A DNA stretch of 64,000 nt. Source: Vigna angularis. Its lineage: Eukaryota > Streptophyta > Magnoliopsida > Fabales > Fabaceae. Under the pieces are notes generated by a model. It had not been told where the DNA came from, made no database searches, and worked only from the letters and a program-made list of their open reading frames with translations. The stretch is taken from contig NC_068973.1 of assembly GCF_016808095.1 (NCBI RefSeq), positions 36,264,077-36,328,076 of the forward strand, in the 5' to 3' direction. Within the stretch, counting starts at the first letter, position 1; every line of letters begins with the position of its first letter. Position numbers and translations under genes: made by a program. Shown one piece after another: positions 42,540 through 56,918 of the stretch.

Positions 42540-43075
42540 AAACTACACATCTAAGTCACATAGTATATAAAATGGGCCAGATAAGAGGAACTATCACCCT
42601 GTATACTGTGTTGTTAACTATTTAGACAACGTTAGCAAAAATGACTAAATTAATAGAAGTTAACAAAACTTGAAACTTCATTGAACCAAAAAATAAATAA
42701 GACCACATTGAAAAAGCTCAACAAAAATAGGAAAAAAAAAATAAGTTTAATACATCATTTGGTCCCTACTTTTGGGAGTTTGGTTCAAAATGATCCTACC
42801 TTTTGAAAAAGTTCAGTAAGGCCCCATATTTTGTTTTAAAATGTTCAATTCGGTCCTTTTCGTGGATGCCGTTAAAAACATAACGGTGCTGATGCCATTG
42901 TGGCTAAATCTGAGTGAGGTGTTATGTTGGATGATTACGTGGCACTGTGAAGTGAAGTGTGGGTTCTTTTATTAAAATCAAAGAAAATTCCAAGCTAAAA
43001 CCCTAACGTTTTAAGAACCCTAAAGTGGAAATTAGAATAAGAAACCCTAAATTCTGTGTAGCTACAACATTTGTG
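42540..43075. mobile_element. Two MULE-type terminal regions, end to end
   Basis: Plus-strand 42748-42970 (aatacatcatttggtccct, agtttggttcaaaatgatcc, ttcaattcggtccttttcgtg, gatgccgtta) has the wording typical of legume MULE termini, followed by aaaccctaa-rich leader-like sequence to 43075. Minus-strand 42742-42560 (ggtcttatttattttttggttcaatgaag, then a gttaac-rich stretch) resembles a second, more decayed terminus that leads into the pseudogene at 41262-42083. The junction lies around 42742. Borders are approximate and I could not find target duplications. Confidence 0.4.
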
Positions 43076-43079
43076 CACC

Positions 43080-44790
43080 CGGGTGATGTAGTAGTTGGGA
43101 TGCCCTCAACAGATGCCACCCGAGGTTAGTCTGTTCCACCCAAGTTCACCATATGGACTAGGACCTCCTGCCATTCTCACACATGACTTACTCCTCTCTA
43201 CTTGAGAATGAGTAATCACAGAATATCAGGATAAACGCCAGCTAAACATAACCACATTCATACTCTACCATTCCAATATCCAACCATGAGATATTCCTCC
43301 TTGGAATACTCTTTCATATCCATACTATTCCATTCATATCACATTTTAAATACCATCATACTTAATCATCAATACAGTCAAACCGAACAATAAAATATGA
43401 TCTCATCCTTGAACAAAACCTAAAGAGATAACATCATTCCTAAGAACAAGACCGAATGGAAGACTATTTCTTAATGACCAACACGACCGAACGTGATAAC
43501 CAGGCTAAACACTTTTAGTTGAACCGAACACTATAGAATACTTATAATTAGGCATGACCGAATACTAAAAGCTTTTAACCTAAACCTAAGAGCTTAGACC
43601 GAACACTACTAGCTTAGACTGACCGCTATTGAATTAGGTCAAATACTATTGGTATCAAATACAAGTATATAGTTTGGTAATATGACGAGACCGAGTGCTT
43701 AGTACAAGACCGAACACTACTGAGACCGAGTGCTTGGTTCAAGATCGAGTACTACTAAGCTTATACATAATGAATAAATAGATCTACCGTACAACTATGA
43801 AATACTTATTTATAACTGAGGATAAATATAGTGTCTAATACTTAAGTTATATTGGGTACTTTAACTAGGCTGATTACTAAGTAAAAATAAGAACCTATAC
43901 TTAGACAGAACGCTTATTTACAAGTATACTAATAGAAAAACCGATCGGTCATTAACTGAAATTCTCTACAGAAGAAGAACCCAATCCAGACCGAATGCCC
44001 AAAGGAAAACCCGAACGGTCAAGAATGACTCTCGGCGACAATTACAGAATTGCATAGAATACTGCAGATTTTAAGATCAAACCATATTCCTACCCAGTTC
44101 ACACCATTTATAAAACATCACTGCATACCAACGAACATACATTAACATGGATAGTTTAGATCAATCAAATAACTATACAGATCATCGTTCAAACATGCAA
44201 CCATTCTTCATCAGAGAATCATAATTAAATTACAAGCTTCCCTTACCTCTAAACTCAGCCGAACGCTCACGGTTGCAGTATTTGGTTCAGCACTACTAAT
44301 CTTATACACTTAGAGTTCCCCGATTACGAAACTAGACCAAATAAAATACCAGAATCACTATCAGAATTTCATAGAAGAAGATGATAATCTCATGCAACTA
44401 GAATCTTGGTTTGCATGTGACAGAAACAATCGTGTTAAGAGAAGAATGAACTTACCAGTTCAAACCAACAACTTGACCAGTGCAACTTGAAACCCTTAAC
44501 TCCAGGAAGACTCAGGCGATGCCTGAATGATGATCGGAAGAAGAAAAGGGTAAGATTTTGTAGAGAGAAGAAGAAGATTGTAGAGAGAAGGAGGAGAAAA
44601 TGAAAAACTCAGAAGGTTGAAGATGAAGGGTGTATGTAGAAAAGTGGCACGAAATTTGAAAACTTGACTTATTTACTATCGTCAAAACCGATCGTCCACT
44701 CTGCAATCCACACATGTCTTCCACTTTCTGAATTTCAGAAACCCTTACACCTACACCTGTCTTCCACTAACATGGGGTTTTAAGGGTCCT
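43080..44790. mobile_element. ACCGAAC-rich LTR-like non-coding sequence
   Basis: Many copies of accgaac, gaccgagtgctt and ccgatcg occur between 43380 and 44060, with ccgaacgctc again near 44260. The tract ends in ggttttaagggtcctgacattttt, similar in style to the ends of legume Ty3/gypsy LTRs. There is no gag or pol coding. The 70-aa minus-strand ORF at 44512-44724 lies in a purine-rich tract (agagagaagaagaag) and is not supported as a gene. The family assignment is an inference. Confidence 0.4.
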
Positions 44791-44797
44791 GACATTT

Positions 44798-45154
44798 TTG
44801 TTACAGAAAAACTAGGGTATTGTAAAAGGCTTTATGATTGTTGTAGATTTGTGTCACAAGACTCGCTTTTTTCTCTAAAATCCTTGTTTGTAACCATGAA
44901 AGTTTTTGGCGTTGGTTGCTTCCTTCTCGGTAGAATTTCAACATTACGCATTACAGTCCATTCGTTGTTGTAAGAATGTTGTCTGCTTCCTCTTCCTTAA
45001 GATATGACTTCTTCTATGTGTAGAGGAACCTTTTCCGTAAGTCTTTGGCTCTCTTGGTTGGTTTGGAGTCTTATATCTCTCTCTATTTATAGATCATTTC
45101 CATCTCCTATAAAGAGATATCATTTGCTTATCCCCTATCCCCTTCTCTTCTCTA
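44798..45154 (+). repeat. Direct repeat copy B flanking the 41-45 kb transposon nest
   Basis: Partner of 40871-41226, with the same block order and orientation, about 3.9 kb apart. The copies differ by many substitutions and indels, so if they are LTRs the insertion is old. No TG...CA borders or target duplication could be fixed with certainty. Confidence 0.7.
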
Positions 45155-48100
45155 TTTTTATTCTTTTATTATCCTAGGTTTATTTATTTGTTTGAGATTT
45201 CTTGCCAGTTGAGTTCTTAAAAAATAATTGAGAAGTTCACGTTATATCATGAGGGACTTGCATAACATATTGTGAATAAGTCCTTAAAAATAGTGAGCAT
45301 ACATGCCACTAGAGATGACAATGGGTTGTGCATGAATAATGTTTACTCACTACCTGACCCGTAATAAAAGAATATATCTGTTACATGTTTTTTCACTCAC
45401 GGATACCCATCCTAACACTTTGTCATTAAATAATTACTACTTTTTTTATTCTTTGAACATCCTTGGTTAAAGTATTGTGAAATCCTTTTAGTTAATAGAC
45501 TTTTTTGTGTGACTTGCTCAAATGAGAAATTCACACACAAAAATAATTTTTTTAAATATGAGGCAAAATATTATTTGTGAAACGGAATAAAAGACTTATT
45601 ATCAATAAAAAAAAAATTGAATATTTCATAAGCTAAAGGTTTAATGTGTAAAAAAGAATGAAATTTTGATCTCTAACAATACATGGTTTCATTAAACTTT
45701 TTTTTAAATAACCCTCTGTACCATCTTATTATTCACGAGACAGTTTAAATTTTTTTGTCAGGAATCTTGAATATGCTTCTAAATTAGGAATCACGAATTA
45801 TACTTATTAAAGAATTTTGCAAAATTAAAATACATGGAAGAGATTATCAGTGTGGATCTTAAATTTAATGTTGATGCATTGAAACTATTCCTATTATTAT
45901 CTTTTCTAGTATTGTCGCTTCCAATAAGAAATGAAAAGGAAGATACAACGTACCTCATTTCATTAAAAAACATTGTTTATTATGGAGAAAAAAATAAGGA
46001 AAAAACTAAAAAAAAAAAAAACAAAAGGTAGCAGGTAGCACGGTCAGAATAGTCAGTCAGTTCAATTCAGTTTGATCCATCACAGATTAGTTACTTAGTA
46101 AGTCAACTTAATCTAGTTTACTTATTAACTAAGTCTAAAAAATTTAAACTAGGTATTTTCAATCTTGGGTCAAGTTTTTTTTTAAATAAAAAAAATTCTA
46201 ATTCAAATATAAATAAAGGGAAGTGTTTTAAATTATATTCATGATCAATTAAACATGAGATTTCATACACAAATATATCACAAAATTTCTTCAACAAAAT
46301 TTTTAATAGTTTCATAGCGATTCAAATTTGTTTTTGTATAAAAATTAAGTTATTAAGTATATGTTTGTTAATTTTACGAGACTTTGTTTCAATATTTTGT
46401 AAAATAATTAACTTAACAAATAGTACTTATTAGAAAAAATAGGTGGATTGGTAAGTCAAGAGGTTCAACCTGGATAAACCGAGTTCTTAGTTACTCAAAT
46501 TCAAAATTAACCTATATCAAAAAATTTTAAAAATAATTTCAACCGTGATAAGTTAGATTCTAATCTATTTTGACAACACTAACCAAAAGTAGCAAAATTT
46601 AAAATCAAAGTAATTTGAAAAAATTAAAACAATGAAAGAAATATATAATTTGTTATTCAATTTTAAAATTTCTAATTCTAAGAAGGAAATTTTAAATTTA
46701 ATTCAGTCTTATAAAATTAATTTATAAGATTTTGTCAAGTGATTAAAATATATTCCTATAAATTGAAAGAAAATTGATTTCACTGTTAACTACTGTTGTA
46801 CATCCTCTTAAACTATAAAGTGGTGTTGAGCAGAAAGGGTTTAATTTGAGAAAGATGAAAATGTGTGTTGAAATTGCAGAATGAAAAGAGGATTGGAAAA
46901 TGGGTATGTACGGACACCAACTAAACTTGTGTGAAATGAATGGTTGAATAGGAGTTGCCCCCACAAAAGTACATGAAGACACTCTTGAGATGATGTGTAT
47001 GGTGGTTTCGACAACCATTAATCAATGACATTAATATAGCATGATGACCATTGCAATGCCAATGCCTTGAAATTTAACCCTAAATAATAAAAGGATTTCT
47101 TATCATAGTAATGGCAATAGTGTGCATACTACTTTGCTCCTTGATGCATGGAGCATTTATTCATTAGCCACCTACTTCTGTCATCTCCTCCTTTATGTCA
47201 ATTTCTTCTTTATCATATACTACAAAATTAGTGGTATATGTCCTTCCTAACTTCTACTAAATATAGGCCACAAAAATTAGATCATGCCTTCTAACCAGTA
47301 CCTTTCATTTCTTTTTCTTCCTTACAAAAAATTCACATATGCAAAATTAGTATTTAATATTATCAATCTCTTATTTAGGTTCATATTCTATTTTTTTAAT
47401 AAATATCTTTGTATAGACCTATCACTTTTTTAATATTGTTTTTATACCTTGTTTTCAAAGTATATTAATTTTGATTTATTAATAAACTTTTTAATAAAAT
47501 TTAATTAAAATGACTAAATTCACTAAATTTTAAAAACAGAGTAAATTAGTTCAAAATTTTGAAAAGAGACTAATTTCAATTTTTATTTCAAGTTAAAAGA
47601 CAAACATATATTTAACCTTTACCATAATTAAAAACACAACACAAAAATAAAACAAAAAAAATCTTAATTTGGTGGATATCATAATACATATTATATAAAA
47701 GAAAAGATAGGTTTGATGATTTTAGAAAATGAAATAACATTTTTATAGTGTATTACATTGCATTGACTCACTAACACTTATGATACTTTGAAAGAAAGGC
47801 CCACAGCCTTTCCATCATAGCTCAACTTGGAAGTTAGATACATCAATATAATTGTTATCACAGTTACTTTTAGACGAAAATGGAGTCTGCCATGTGATTT
47901 TATGGTTGAAAAGTTTCTATTATTTTCATAGTCGAATTTTTATCGTTGTCGTAAGAACTTCCACTCATAAACATGTACAGTCTGTGCATGAGATTACAGG
48001 TCAAAGTAATTTAGGTAAAAGAACTTTTTAATAAACTTGTTTATAAATATTTATAAGAAGAAATATTAAATAATTTTCTTATAAATTAAAATTCACTTGT

Positions 48101-48695
48101 AAATATGTTTAAAACAAATTTTTAGAAAAAAAGTTGGAGCATAGGTTTGCAAATGAAAATGATATGCAGGTTTCATAGAACTCAAAACCAAGCAGAAAAA
48201 TACACATCATTACAACATTATCTTTGTACTTTAAAACTTGCTATAATTTGGTCCTTATGCATGTTATTTTCCTTTGTGCATCCCTTTCCGACATTAACTT
48301 CTGCCTTTTATAATAAGGAAGAAGAACTTTCCTCAAGATTTCTAAACCAAACCCTCAGAGGCAAGGAACTTTCAAAACCAAGGATTTCCTTAGATTATTC
48401 TAAACCAAAGTTCTTCCTTTTATAATATAGGTATATGCTGATGTATTTTATGCTCTACTAAAACATTTTATATTTTGTAAAATTTTGCTGTTAGTTAAAC
48501 TTTATTTTTAATAAAAAAAATTAAGCTTGATCTAGATAAATTGAGTGTGTCATAATAAGTTTCTTATACAATTTGAGTTTTATTGAATGGTAGTGTAAAA
48601 AGTACAGTGTTGATGCATAGACTTTTCCTCCTCTTCTTCTAATATTATTAAATTTCAGAGAGATTTTTAAGATTATTTTTCCAAGCAATGTCCTT

Positions 48696-48753
<58 letters not shown>

Positions 48754-50735
48754 TAAACTATTTCATAAAGTAAAAATAGTAATTTCTTCATTCCAAAATT
48801 TAGAAAAAAGGACCATGTTCATATTCCCATTTCTTAAAAAATAATAATAATATGAGTTTATAATTATTAATCGAGACAGTACCACTAAATAAATTTTCAC
48901 TCTATAGAAGTACAATTTTGTTCTTGAATCTGTTGGGTGGTGAAAAAATGAGCAAGAGAATAAATTTAATGCATTTGATAGATATGAGAGAATGTTGCAA
49001 TAGATAAATAGATTTATTTAATAAGAATAGAAATAAATGTGTTTGAAAGAAAGTTGACATAACATCTGCTGTAGAAAAAATATATATTTTTTCAGTAGTT
49101 TGAGTACATGCAAGGAACACCAATAGAAACTCAAGAAGGAGCATAGATAGCATAGAGAGTGATTTTATATCTAAAAGTAGGGAGAAACAGATAAAAGTTA
49201 CAGTGTATATATACAGAAGAAATTAAAAATGATTTAGATGACAACAATTTATCTACAATGTAAAAATTACATTAGAACATTTTAATATTGTATGATATAT
49301 TGAAAATATTTAAAAATAATTTTAATTATTTTTTTATGAAAAAATAGGTGCTAAATTTATTATTTATATAGTAATCAATTCCAGAAATATTTTTCTCATT
49401 GATAAAACAGTTAAAATATTTTATCTTTCCTAGGATGCATTTAAATATTTAAATAAGACCTTACAATTTTAGTTTTGAAAATGTTCTTTTACATAATTTA
49501 TAATAACACGAATAGTTAATAATATTGAATCCGTCAATTTTAAATAATTTTTTTATAAGTTTTATGTGTCAACTTCCATTTTATTTTTTATATTATTAAA
49601 ATTTAAAATTGATCTTTAAACTTCATCCAATAAAATAATATAATTACAAATGTGAACAACATCATTTCATATTTATACTTGGGAGCATTTTTTTTATATG
49701 CTATTAGCATATTCCTATTAAGTAGAAATGAATGCCAACACAGTTTGTCAAATATGTATTTTAAAAAGAAAGGGAAGTGAAGAGATGGAAATCAAAATAA
49801 AATAATATGAATAAAAATTCAAAATGAGACAAGAAAAAATATATGCGTTTTAAGATTTATATTATTTCTAAACGTGTCATATTGTTACTCCTTGAAAATA
49901 AGGAGCAAGACCAAACTCATTAACTATTTATCTATCTACACTCAATATGCACTACATTCAATATACAATGAAAACCGTACACATTGGATTATTCATCAAA
50001 CTCACTAGAAGAAAAGTTTGATAAACATCAAATTTATTTTGAATACTATGTGATAAAAGAAAGAAGAAAAAAAATAATAGTTGTTAGTAAAATATTTGGC
50101 ATACAGCTGCATGACTGTGTGAAAACACTTGCAGGTAAAATAGAAATTCCAATATAATATGATTCTGGAAACAGATAGAAAACTACAAATGAAAAATAGA
50201 AAAATAAAAATAGGGATGACCAAGATCAAAATATTCGTCACTGTTTTGAAAATAGATTTACTTCTAACAATAATAGCTTCAATTTAATTATGATTAGGAA
50301 ATTCCAAACCTGTTAGGCGGTTAACCCGTGCATGTATATATATCGTTACTGGGATGATGTCCATGATTCTTTCCCAGGCGATGTGTTACTTCAAAGGAAT
50401 AGTTAAAATTGACACTTACATACACCGAATTCCTTTTCTTTGATCTCAATTTGATGAATTCGGATGCTTAAATATCACCAATCATAATATTGCAAAGTGT
50501 ATTAAGTAACTATCAAACTGGCCATCGTCATATCAGCACTTTTGACAATATTTTTACAGAAACACAAAAGTAAACGAATTGAAAGGGATATAGATATATA
50601 TATATATATATATATAGATGGAATGAGAAAAGGGAGGGAGTACTATTCAAGAACTATATATGACACGGATTAAGGTTCCTTTTTTTCCTTGTGGGGTTAC
50701 CCGAAGAAGAAGTTGAAGCTGCAGAAGGATTATTT
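45155..50735. other. AT-rich intergenic DNA
   Basis: No gene supported. ORFs of 60-92 aa here (for example 46743-47018 minus, 48147-48425 plus, 48902-49153 minus) have no recognised domain. Sequence near 47400-47620 is reminiscent, in reverse, of the dispersed repeat at 38.8-38.9 kb. Confidence 0.55.
48699..48749. repeat. (TA)25 microsatellite
   Basis: Uninterrupted TA run of about 51 bp in AT-rich intergenic DNA. Shorter TA runs lie at 17281-17306, 31628-31660 and 50594-50616, and TAA runs at 1581-1600 and 57742-57773. Confidence 0.97.
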
Positions 50736-51428
50736 CTAGTTCCAATTGAGTAGCTCCTCGATCATCTGCAAAGCGAGTCTATCCTCCTCCTCCTCCTCTT
50801 CTACTACTACTACTCCATTGTTTCCAGCAGTGTCATTAGCACTACTGCTGGGCGACCATGCTGATTCACTCTGTGTCTGCTTCTTCCCAAGCTCCACCCT
50901 CATGACCCAATTGGAGCCAGAATGTGGTCCTGCACCTTTCTGCCAGACTCCAATGTGGGAGTTATCAGCATCGAGCCTGAGACAAGTGAGAGAAGGAGCA
51001 GGGTCTTTGCAGTACTTTCTGAGCTTAGTGCTGAGGAGTTCTGAAAGAGCTTTGGGAGATAAGAAAGCGTTGTCATGATCAGAAGCAGAAGCAGAAGCAG
51101 CAGAAGGGGTGGTGGAAGTGGTGGCATCAGGCTGAGCCTGGTTCTTGGGGAAGTTAGTCTTGGCATTCTGGCCATTCATCAAAATGGCTGCTTGATCATA
51201 AGCCCTTGCAGCAGCCTCAGCTGTCTCAAACGTGCCTAGCCAGACCCTTCTCTTCCTGCAGTGAGAAGAAAGAAAGAAATAAATAAATAAAGAGAGAAAC
51301 AGAAGCAGCATTGTGTTGGTTTGGTTTGGAGATTAATGAGATGATTACAGTAAAGGATGGCGAATTTCTGACACCCAGGAGCCCCACTGGCGTTGCCTGA
51401 CTCCTCTGAACTTCTTGGCTTGTACCAT
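50736..51428 (-). CDS. SHINE/WIN1-clade AP2/ERF transcription factor
   Basis: Nuclear transcription factor of the ERF subgroup whose Arabidopsis members (WIN1/SHN1, SHN2, SHN3) activate cutin and wax synthesis genes. Exon 1 is 51349-51428 and exon 2 is 50736-51255; the 93-bp GT-AG intron splits a Leu codon after HPL, the position I recall as conserved in the clade. The product is 199 aa. The AP2 domain spans about 6-63: [19 protein letters not shown], then [13 protein letters not shown] and the AYDQAA helix. The middle SHN motif follows (about 95-148: [31 protein letters not shown]), then a Val run and acidic run, and the C-terminal motif [10 protein letters not shown]. One oddity: residue 14 is Gln where the clade usually has His (RQRHWGSWV). 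An ORF that reads through the intron gives a false N-terminus from 51311. Which SHN paralogue this is cannot be told here. Confidence 0.94.
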
Positions 51429-54400
51429 ATCTTTGTTAAATGGCGCGTGAGAAAGTGAGAGAGAGAAGAAGAGAGGTGAAGGGAATTAATAGGGATTAAT
51501 AAGAAGAGTAGTGTAAGTATTTAACGAGTGTTAACGAAATTTATGTGGGTTGTCGGTGAGGATTGGACGGAAAGTTGAAGTGAACAGTACACATGCAATA
51601 AAAGTTTCACCTGCACAACTTTGATAAATCCATGGTTCCTTAACAACTCAAATTAATGACCACCTTGTAGGCCTCCTTCTGCCCACAAACATTATGCCAT
51701 CACAAGCTGTGTTCCATTTCTCCACACTTCCTTTTTCCACGCAACACGGAATGTCAAAAAATATTACCCTGTAATTTCACCTTTTCAGCTCACTCCTTCC
51801 ATATATATCTCTCACAAAACCATCAAAAAACAACCCCCTTTTCTCGTCACGTGAATTCTAATGGAAAATCTTTCGTTTTTCTCTCCACAATCAAATTCTT
51901 TTTTAAATTTTCCACAAGTTAACACCTTTTATCATGGATTGTCTTATTGACACTTACGTCAAGCAATATTTTTGCCAAGGAGTCAACTAATTCCTAATAT
52001 TTGTTAGAAAACTTTTCTACCTGAAATGCAGCCATGATCTCCTATTTTTCATAGCTGCCCAAGTAGGATAATCTGATCCCTATTTTCTTCTTCTTGTGTA
52101 TTATATTATGTCATATGATAGACAGATCAGCCCTTAAGAGTAATGGAGAATTTGAAAATCCTATTATCCCTGCATTATACACTTACTTATTCGCATTTTT
52201 ATTTAAAATGTTTGTACAGATTTAATTGGAATACAGATTTATAAAATATTATGAGTAATGTAATATAAAATATTACGAATAGTATGAAATATTAGGAGTT
52301 ATATAGTTATGGAAATTAAAAATCATATAATACATTATATATTTATTGAAAAATTGTTGGAACAATTTAAATCGCAATCCATGTAAAGTATTATTCGGCA
52401 ATACAAAATTGATGATAAATTTATTTGAAATTTGATAATAGAATTTTTTTTTCCAAATATGAATTTAGGTGAGATCTATACTAAGATGAGTACAAACTTA
52501 ATATATTGTAATTTGTAAAAATATATAAATTAAAATTAAAATTTCTTGCTTTATAAAATTAATTTAAATCAACAAATTTAATTAAATGACTTGTAATGTA
52601 TTAATAACTTAGTCTAAATTGATTTAAATATTTTTTTAAAATGCTTAAATAATAGAGTTTACATAATGTGCTGGAGTTTGAAATATGTCATCATCATAGA
52701 GACGACATAGACTTTGACACACCTGTACAATAGTAATATCAAGCCATGAAAAACCAGTTTATAACACTAGAAAAAAATGAAAGTAATTAATTAGCAACTG
52801 TGAGTTGTGTCAAGGATTAGGAAACTCTAAACCTAGACACATCTACCCAACCTAGGTCCTTGTAATTAAGAGACCCATAAAATACTATAAAAAGAGATTT
52901 TCTTCATGATATATGACATCTTATTATTCGATTATTATTGTATTTATTGTTTTTTACTTCTTGTTAACTTAAACATCAAAGACAAATCAACCAAATAAAT
53001 AAAAAGAGGTCGAACGAGAGGGTGAAAAACTTATATCGATTAGATCAAAACTAAAAGGTTCTAACAAAAAATGAGAAAACATGTTAAAAATATAATAAAC
53101 ATAAAAATCTAGGTTGTACATCTCCACATTGTAAGAACACATAATATATTAATAACAATAATACATGTATAGTTTTTAATTTTTTTAAAAACAAAATATC
53201 ATGTATTAGGAACTCTAAACCTAAGTATTTAAAAAATAAATATATTTTTTAATAAAATAAAATGATGGACATGCAAGTTAGAGAGAGAATAACAAATTAC
53301 TGAAACATTCTCAATTTAATATATCCAATCCATTTTGTTATTTCTAGGTACATTATTTGCCTACAGCAATAATTTATTTTTCAAAATGATAAATGATTTA
53401 GTCTTGTCTATAGTCCATTTGATTAGCCAATTGAGATAATTGATTTGGTTAACTACTCCCATGTAGATTAATGATTTTAGTTGATAATTAATTTATAATC
53501 TTATAATTGATTTGAAATCCATCATCACTTCATCACTCAATATCTCATCAAATTATCTAAAATAAGTAAAATATAACAATTACAAAACCACAACCAAACA
53601 AAGCACATGCATCTAACACATTTCTTACCTCACTAAAAACAGAAAGGAACAAAACAAAATAGTTTTGAAAATCGATAACTTAAAAAAAAAACTATATTGA
53701 ATTCAAAAATACTTATTTTATATATTTCATAAAGTCCACACATATTGAATTATCCATGATTATCAAGTAATTGTTCAAAGTTTACTAGAGTATAATATTA
53801 TAATTCAAGTGTCAAGTATCCTCGGAAACATTAACTCTCTAGATTTGATAAGTTTAGAGTTTTTAGGATGTCACTGTGGTGTTGGTATATGATGTTGGCA
53901 TATGAAAAAAAATTATATTTCTTATATATGGTCCTATAGGTATATTATATATAAAATTTTTAATATACATAAAATTTAATTATCATTTATTGAATAGTTT
54001 CATGCAATTATTTATTACACAAAACCATAAGTCCTTATATTTTTAGTTTATTTTAAGCTTGCCCCAATGGTGTGATTCAAAACCCAAGTACCATTATTTT
54101 TCTAACTTTCTCAAGTTGAAACTTTCAAAATTCAGAGCAGAAAAGGTGCTTGCACAATGTTCTCATACCTAGTCACGTTCATAATCAAATTGAAGAGGTT
54201 ATTGATTATATGTATTAGTTTCCTGTTAACCCCATTACACCACCGATTTGATATGAGTTTAATAAGACTGCCTCAAACATATAAGTTAGAATTTTATGTT
54301 AATACGATAGAGAAGGAAGTTAAATAATGCAAATAATATTATTTTATTTTACAAGTATCAAACCAAATGTGAAATTTTGGTATGTGAAAAAGTTTCAATA

Positions 54401-56918
54401 GAAAAACATATTTATTGGACACAACATTGAACAGATAAAAAACATAAAAACTTCAATTTGATGTTTTGAGAGCTTTTTTAACTTGCTTCGTCTTCTTTTG
54501 AAAATCTGATGCAAAGAAAGTGTCTTTGTAGATGCATTTAATGCAAAATTTAATATGTACGACCAAACTTCATACATGATAAACTAAAACAGTTAAATTA
54601 TCTTTTTAAAAGTAATATTTTGTTGATTGTGTGAGAATTCATGGTTGCTTATTGAACAAGTATTTATCATCTTCGATTTCATGACTTTAAAAAATATTTT
54701 GAAGAATTAAATATATAAAATAGACTAAATAAAAAATATTAACTATTTATTTATTTCAAATCTTAATTACGTTTAATTACTTATAAAACCAAACTTTTAT
54801 TATATTTTAATACAAAAAGAATAACTGTGACATCTTCTCTTTCTCCGATTAAAATTATTCTCATTACTTTTTTTATGAAATAGTTTTAATTTATTTTATA
54901 AATGCTTTTGTTATTAAAAAAATGGTTAAATTTTAAAAAAAAAATACCAAATTGAATAATATGATTAAATTTTAAAAAACGATAAATTTAATAAAATAAT
55001 TATTTTAATTTGAAAAACTTTTATTTAAATAAAAATTTTGAAAAAAAAATGTGAATAAAAAAACGAAAATTGTCTTACGATTAAATTTTTAAAGAAACGA
55101 TAATTGATAGAAGTAATTATTTTAATTTAATTTTTTTTATTTAAAGGATAAATTTGAGAAACAAATATAAACAATAAAAAATAAAATCTTTAAGTATAGA
55201 TAATTGTTTAAAACAATTAATATAAAAGGTGATTTATAATAGAATTAAAACTTGTAAAGTATTTGTTTTTAAAGGTTAACGTTTAAGGAGCTGAATATTC
55301 TTTTATCTAAGAGTTAAAATTAAAAGTTGATACTTCACATTAACACTTAAAAGAGATGTATACACCTATTTTCTCTATTTTCCGCTAAAATAAAGGCAAG
55401 GTAAGCATTTATTTTAACATAAAGTATTAAATTTAAGACTTTTAAATGCAAAAAGAAACTAAAACGTAAAGAAGTAAAAAAATAATTTATCCTTTTTTAT
55501 ACCTTTTAAGGATTACACATAAAGATCCATGAATATCGCAAACTTTCTTTATTCTAATAATGCATTGGATTTCTTAGTTTACCTCATTATTTTTACTTCA
55601 TAAAAGTTGTACAAGTACAAATTAGTAAGTATTGGATAGAAAGGAAAAGTACAATTGACCAAAAAGTCATTAACATTATCTAAAATTTTAAAAATGATAC
55701 ATAGATTAATGAGTATGGTAACCACTTTATACGTGTGATTTAAGGCATAATGTACCATTTATGGATATAATGATGTACACTATAATAGTGAGAAAAGTGT
55801 GAAATTTCATAGATGGAAATTGACTTAGTCATCGTCATTTTTTGGCGTTAGTAGAAGGTTCTTAATTTATTGTTTAACAAACAAAGCCAAATGTCTCTTC
55901 ATCATTGGAGCTATTTATTGTAGGGACCTTCTACAAAATTTCCTTTTTATTTTTTATTTTGTTACAATATGTAATAATTAAAAATTGGAAGCTTTAATTA
56001 CATTCTTTATTTTTTTTTAATTTCTTAAAAGCATTTTTATTAAATATCTGGTCATAACCCCCTGCAATATTAGGTGGGTTTCACCTACTGTTGTTGAAAT
56101 AATGTGATAGCGACAGTGGAGACATACAAAATGCGTATGGGCCATGAATAATAAAGAAGGAGGCTGTTACCATTTCAATATTTGAGAAAAGTCCCAGATC
56201 CTTATTGGTCTCTTAGCCACCAACTAAACTTTTTGGCAAATTTTCTAGGGTGCCACATTAATTTCTCAATTATAACAAAATAACATGTTATCTTTATTTC
56301 TTTCAATATTTATTTTAAGTTCTAACCACCTTGTAGTTTAGCATACTTTTTATGACACAACCATTTTATTTTAAGTTCAAAGTGGTAAATTTAGTATTAT
56401 CAAAACAAATTATTTAATATTGTTTGGTTCATCACACATGTTATTATGTCAATTTAATTCATTTATTAACGAGTTAAAAAATTTAAATTTGATTTAATCA
56501 TTATAGATTTGTGGGTTAAATATGTTGAATTAATTTCAATTTTTTTTTTCTAATTGTAATCTAAATAAAGTTCAATCCAGAATAATGTTAAACTCTATAT
56601 AGAATCCAAAATAAATAAATAAAAATACAATAATATCTTAATACAATCCAAAATTATGTTAAATGCTAAATATAATTAAAAAGACACAATAATATAAAAC
56701 AAAATTTTATACAATATCAAAACATTGGTGTCACTTATACATCTATAATATTAAAGTCTTAAATAGATAAATTCACTAGAAAAGTTTAAATTTAGGGTTT
56801 TGTTTTCTTAATATAATTTAAAATTTAGAGTAGATTGGTAAGATAAGTTGACTCACCACAAGTTCAACGAATGAATTAAGTTCTTAAGAGACCATTCTAA
56901 TTTTGATACTATTTGGAC
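51429..56918. other. SHN-type gene promoter, then AT-rich intergenic DNA
   Basis: 51429-51550 holds a CT-rich leader on the minus strand (tctcttcttctctctctcac). Sequence near 52860-53050, with actataaaaagag and a GA-rich tail, may be a worn LTR. Otherwise no gene or RNA recognised. Confidence 0.5.

Noticed and set aside
48147..48425. 92-aa ORF as a small secreted-protein gene
   Set aside because: A hydrophobic stretch is present, but there is no family, no splice partner and no promoter evidence.
50746..51175. 110-aa plus-strand and 91-aa minus-strand ORFs overlapping the SHN-type gene
   Set aside because: Low-complexity Ser/Leu shadows of the ERF coding frame.
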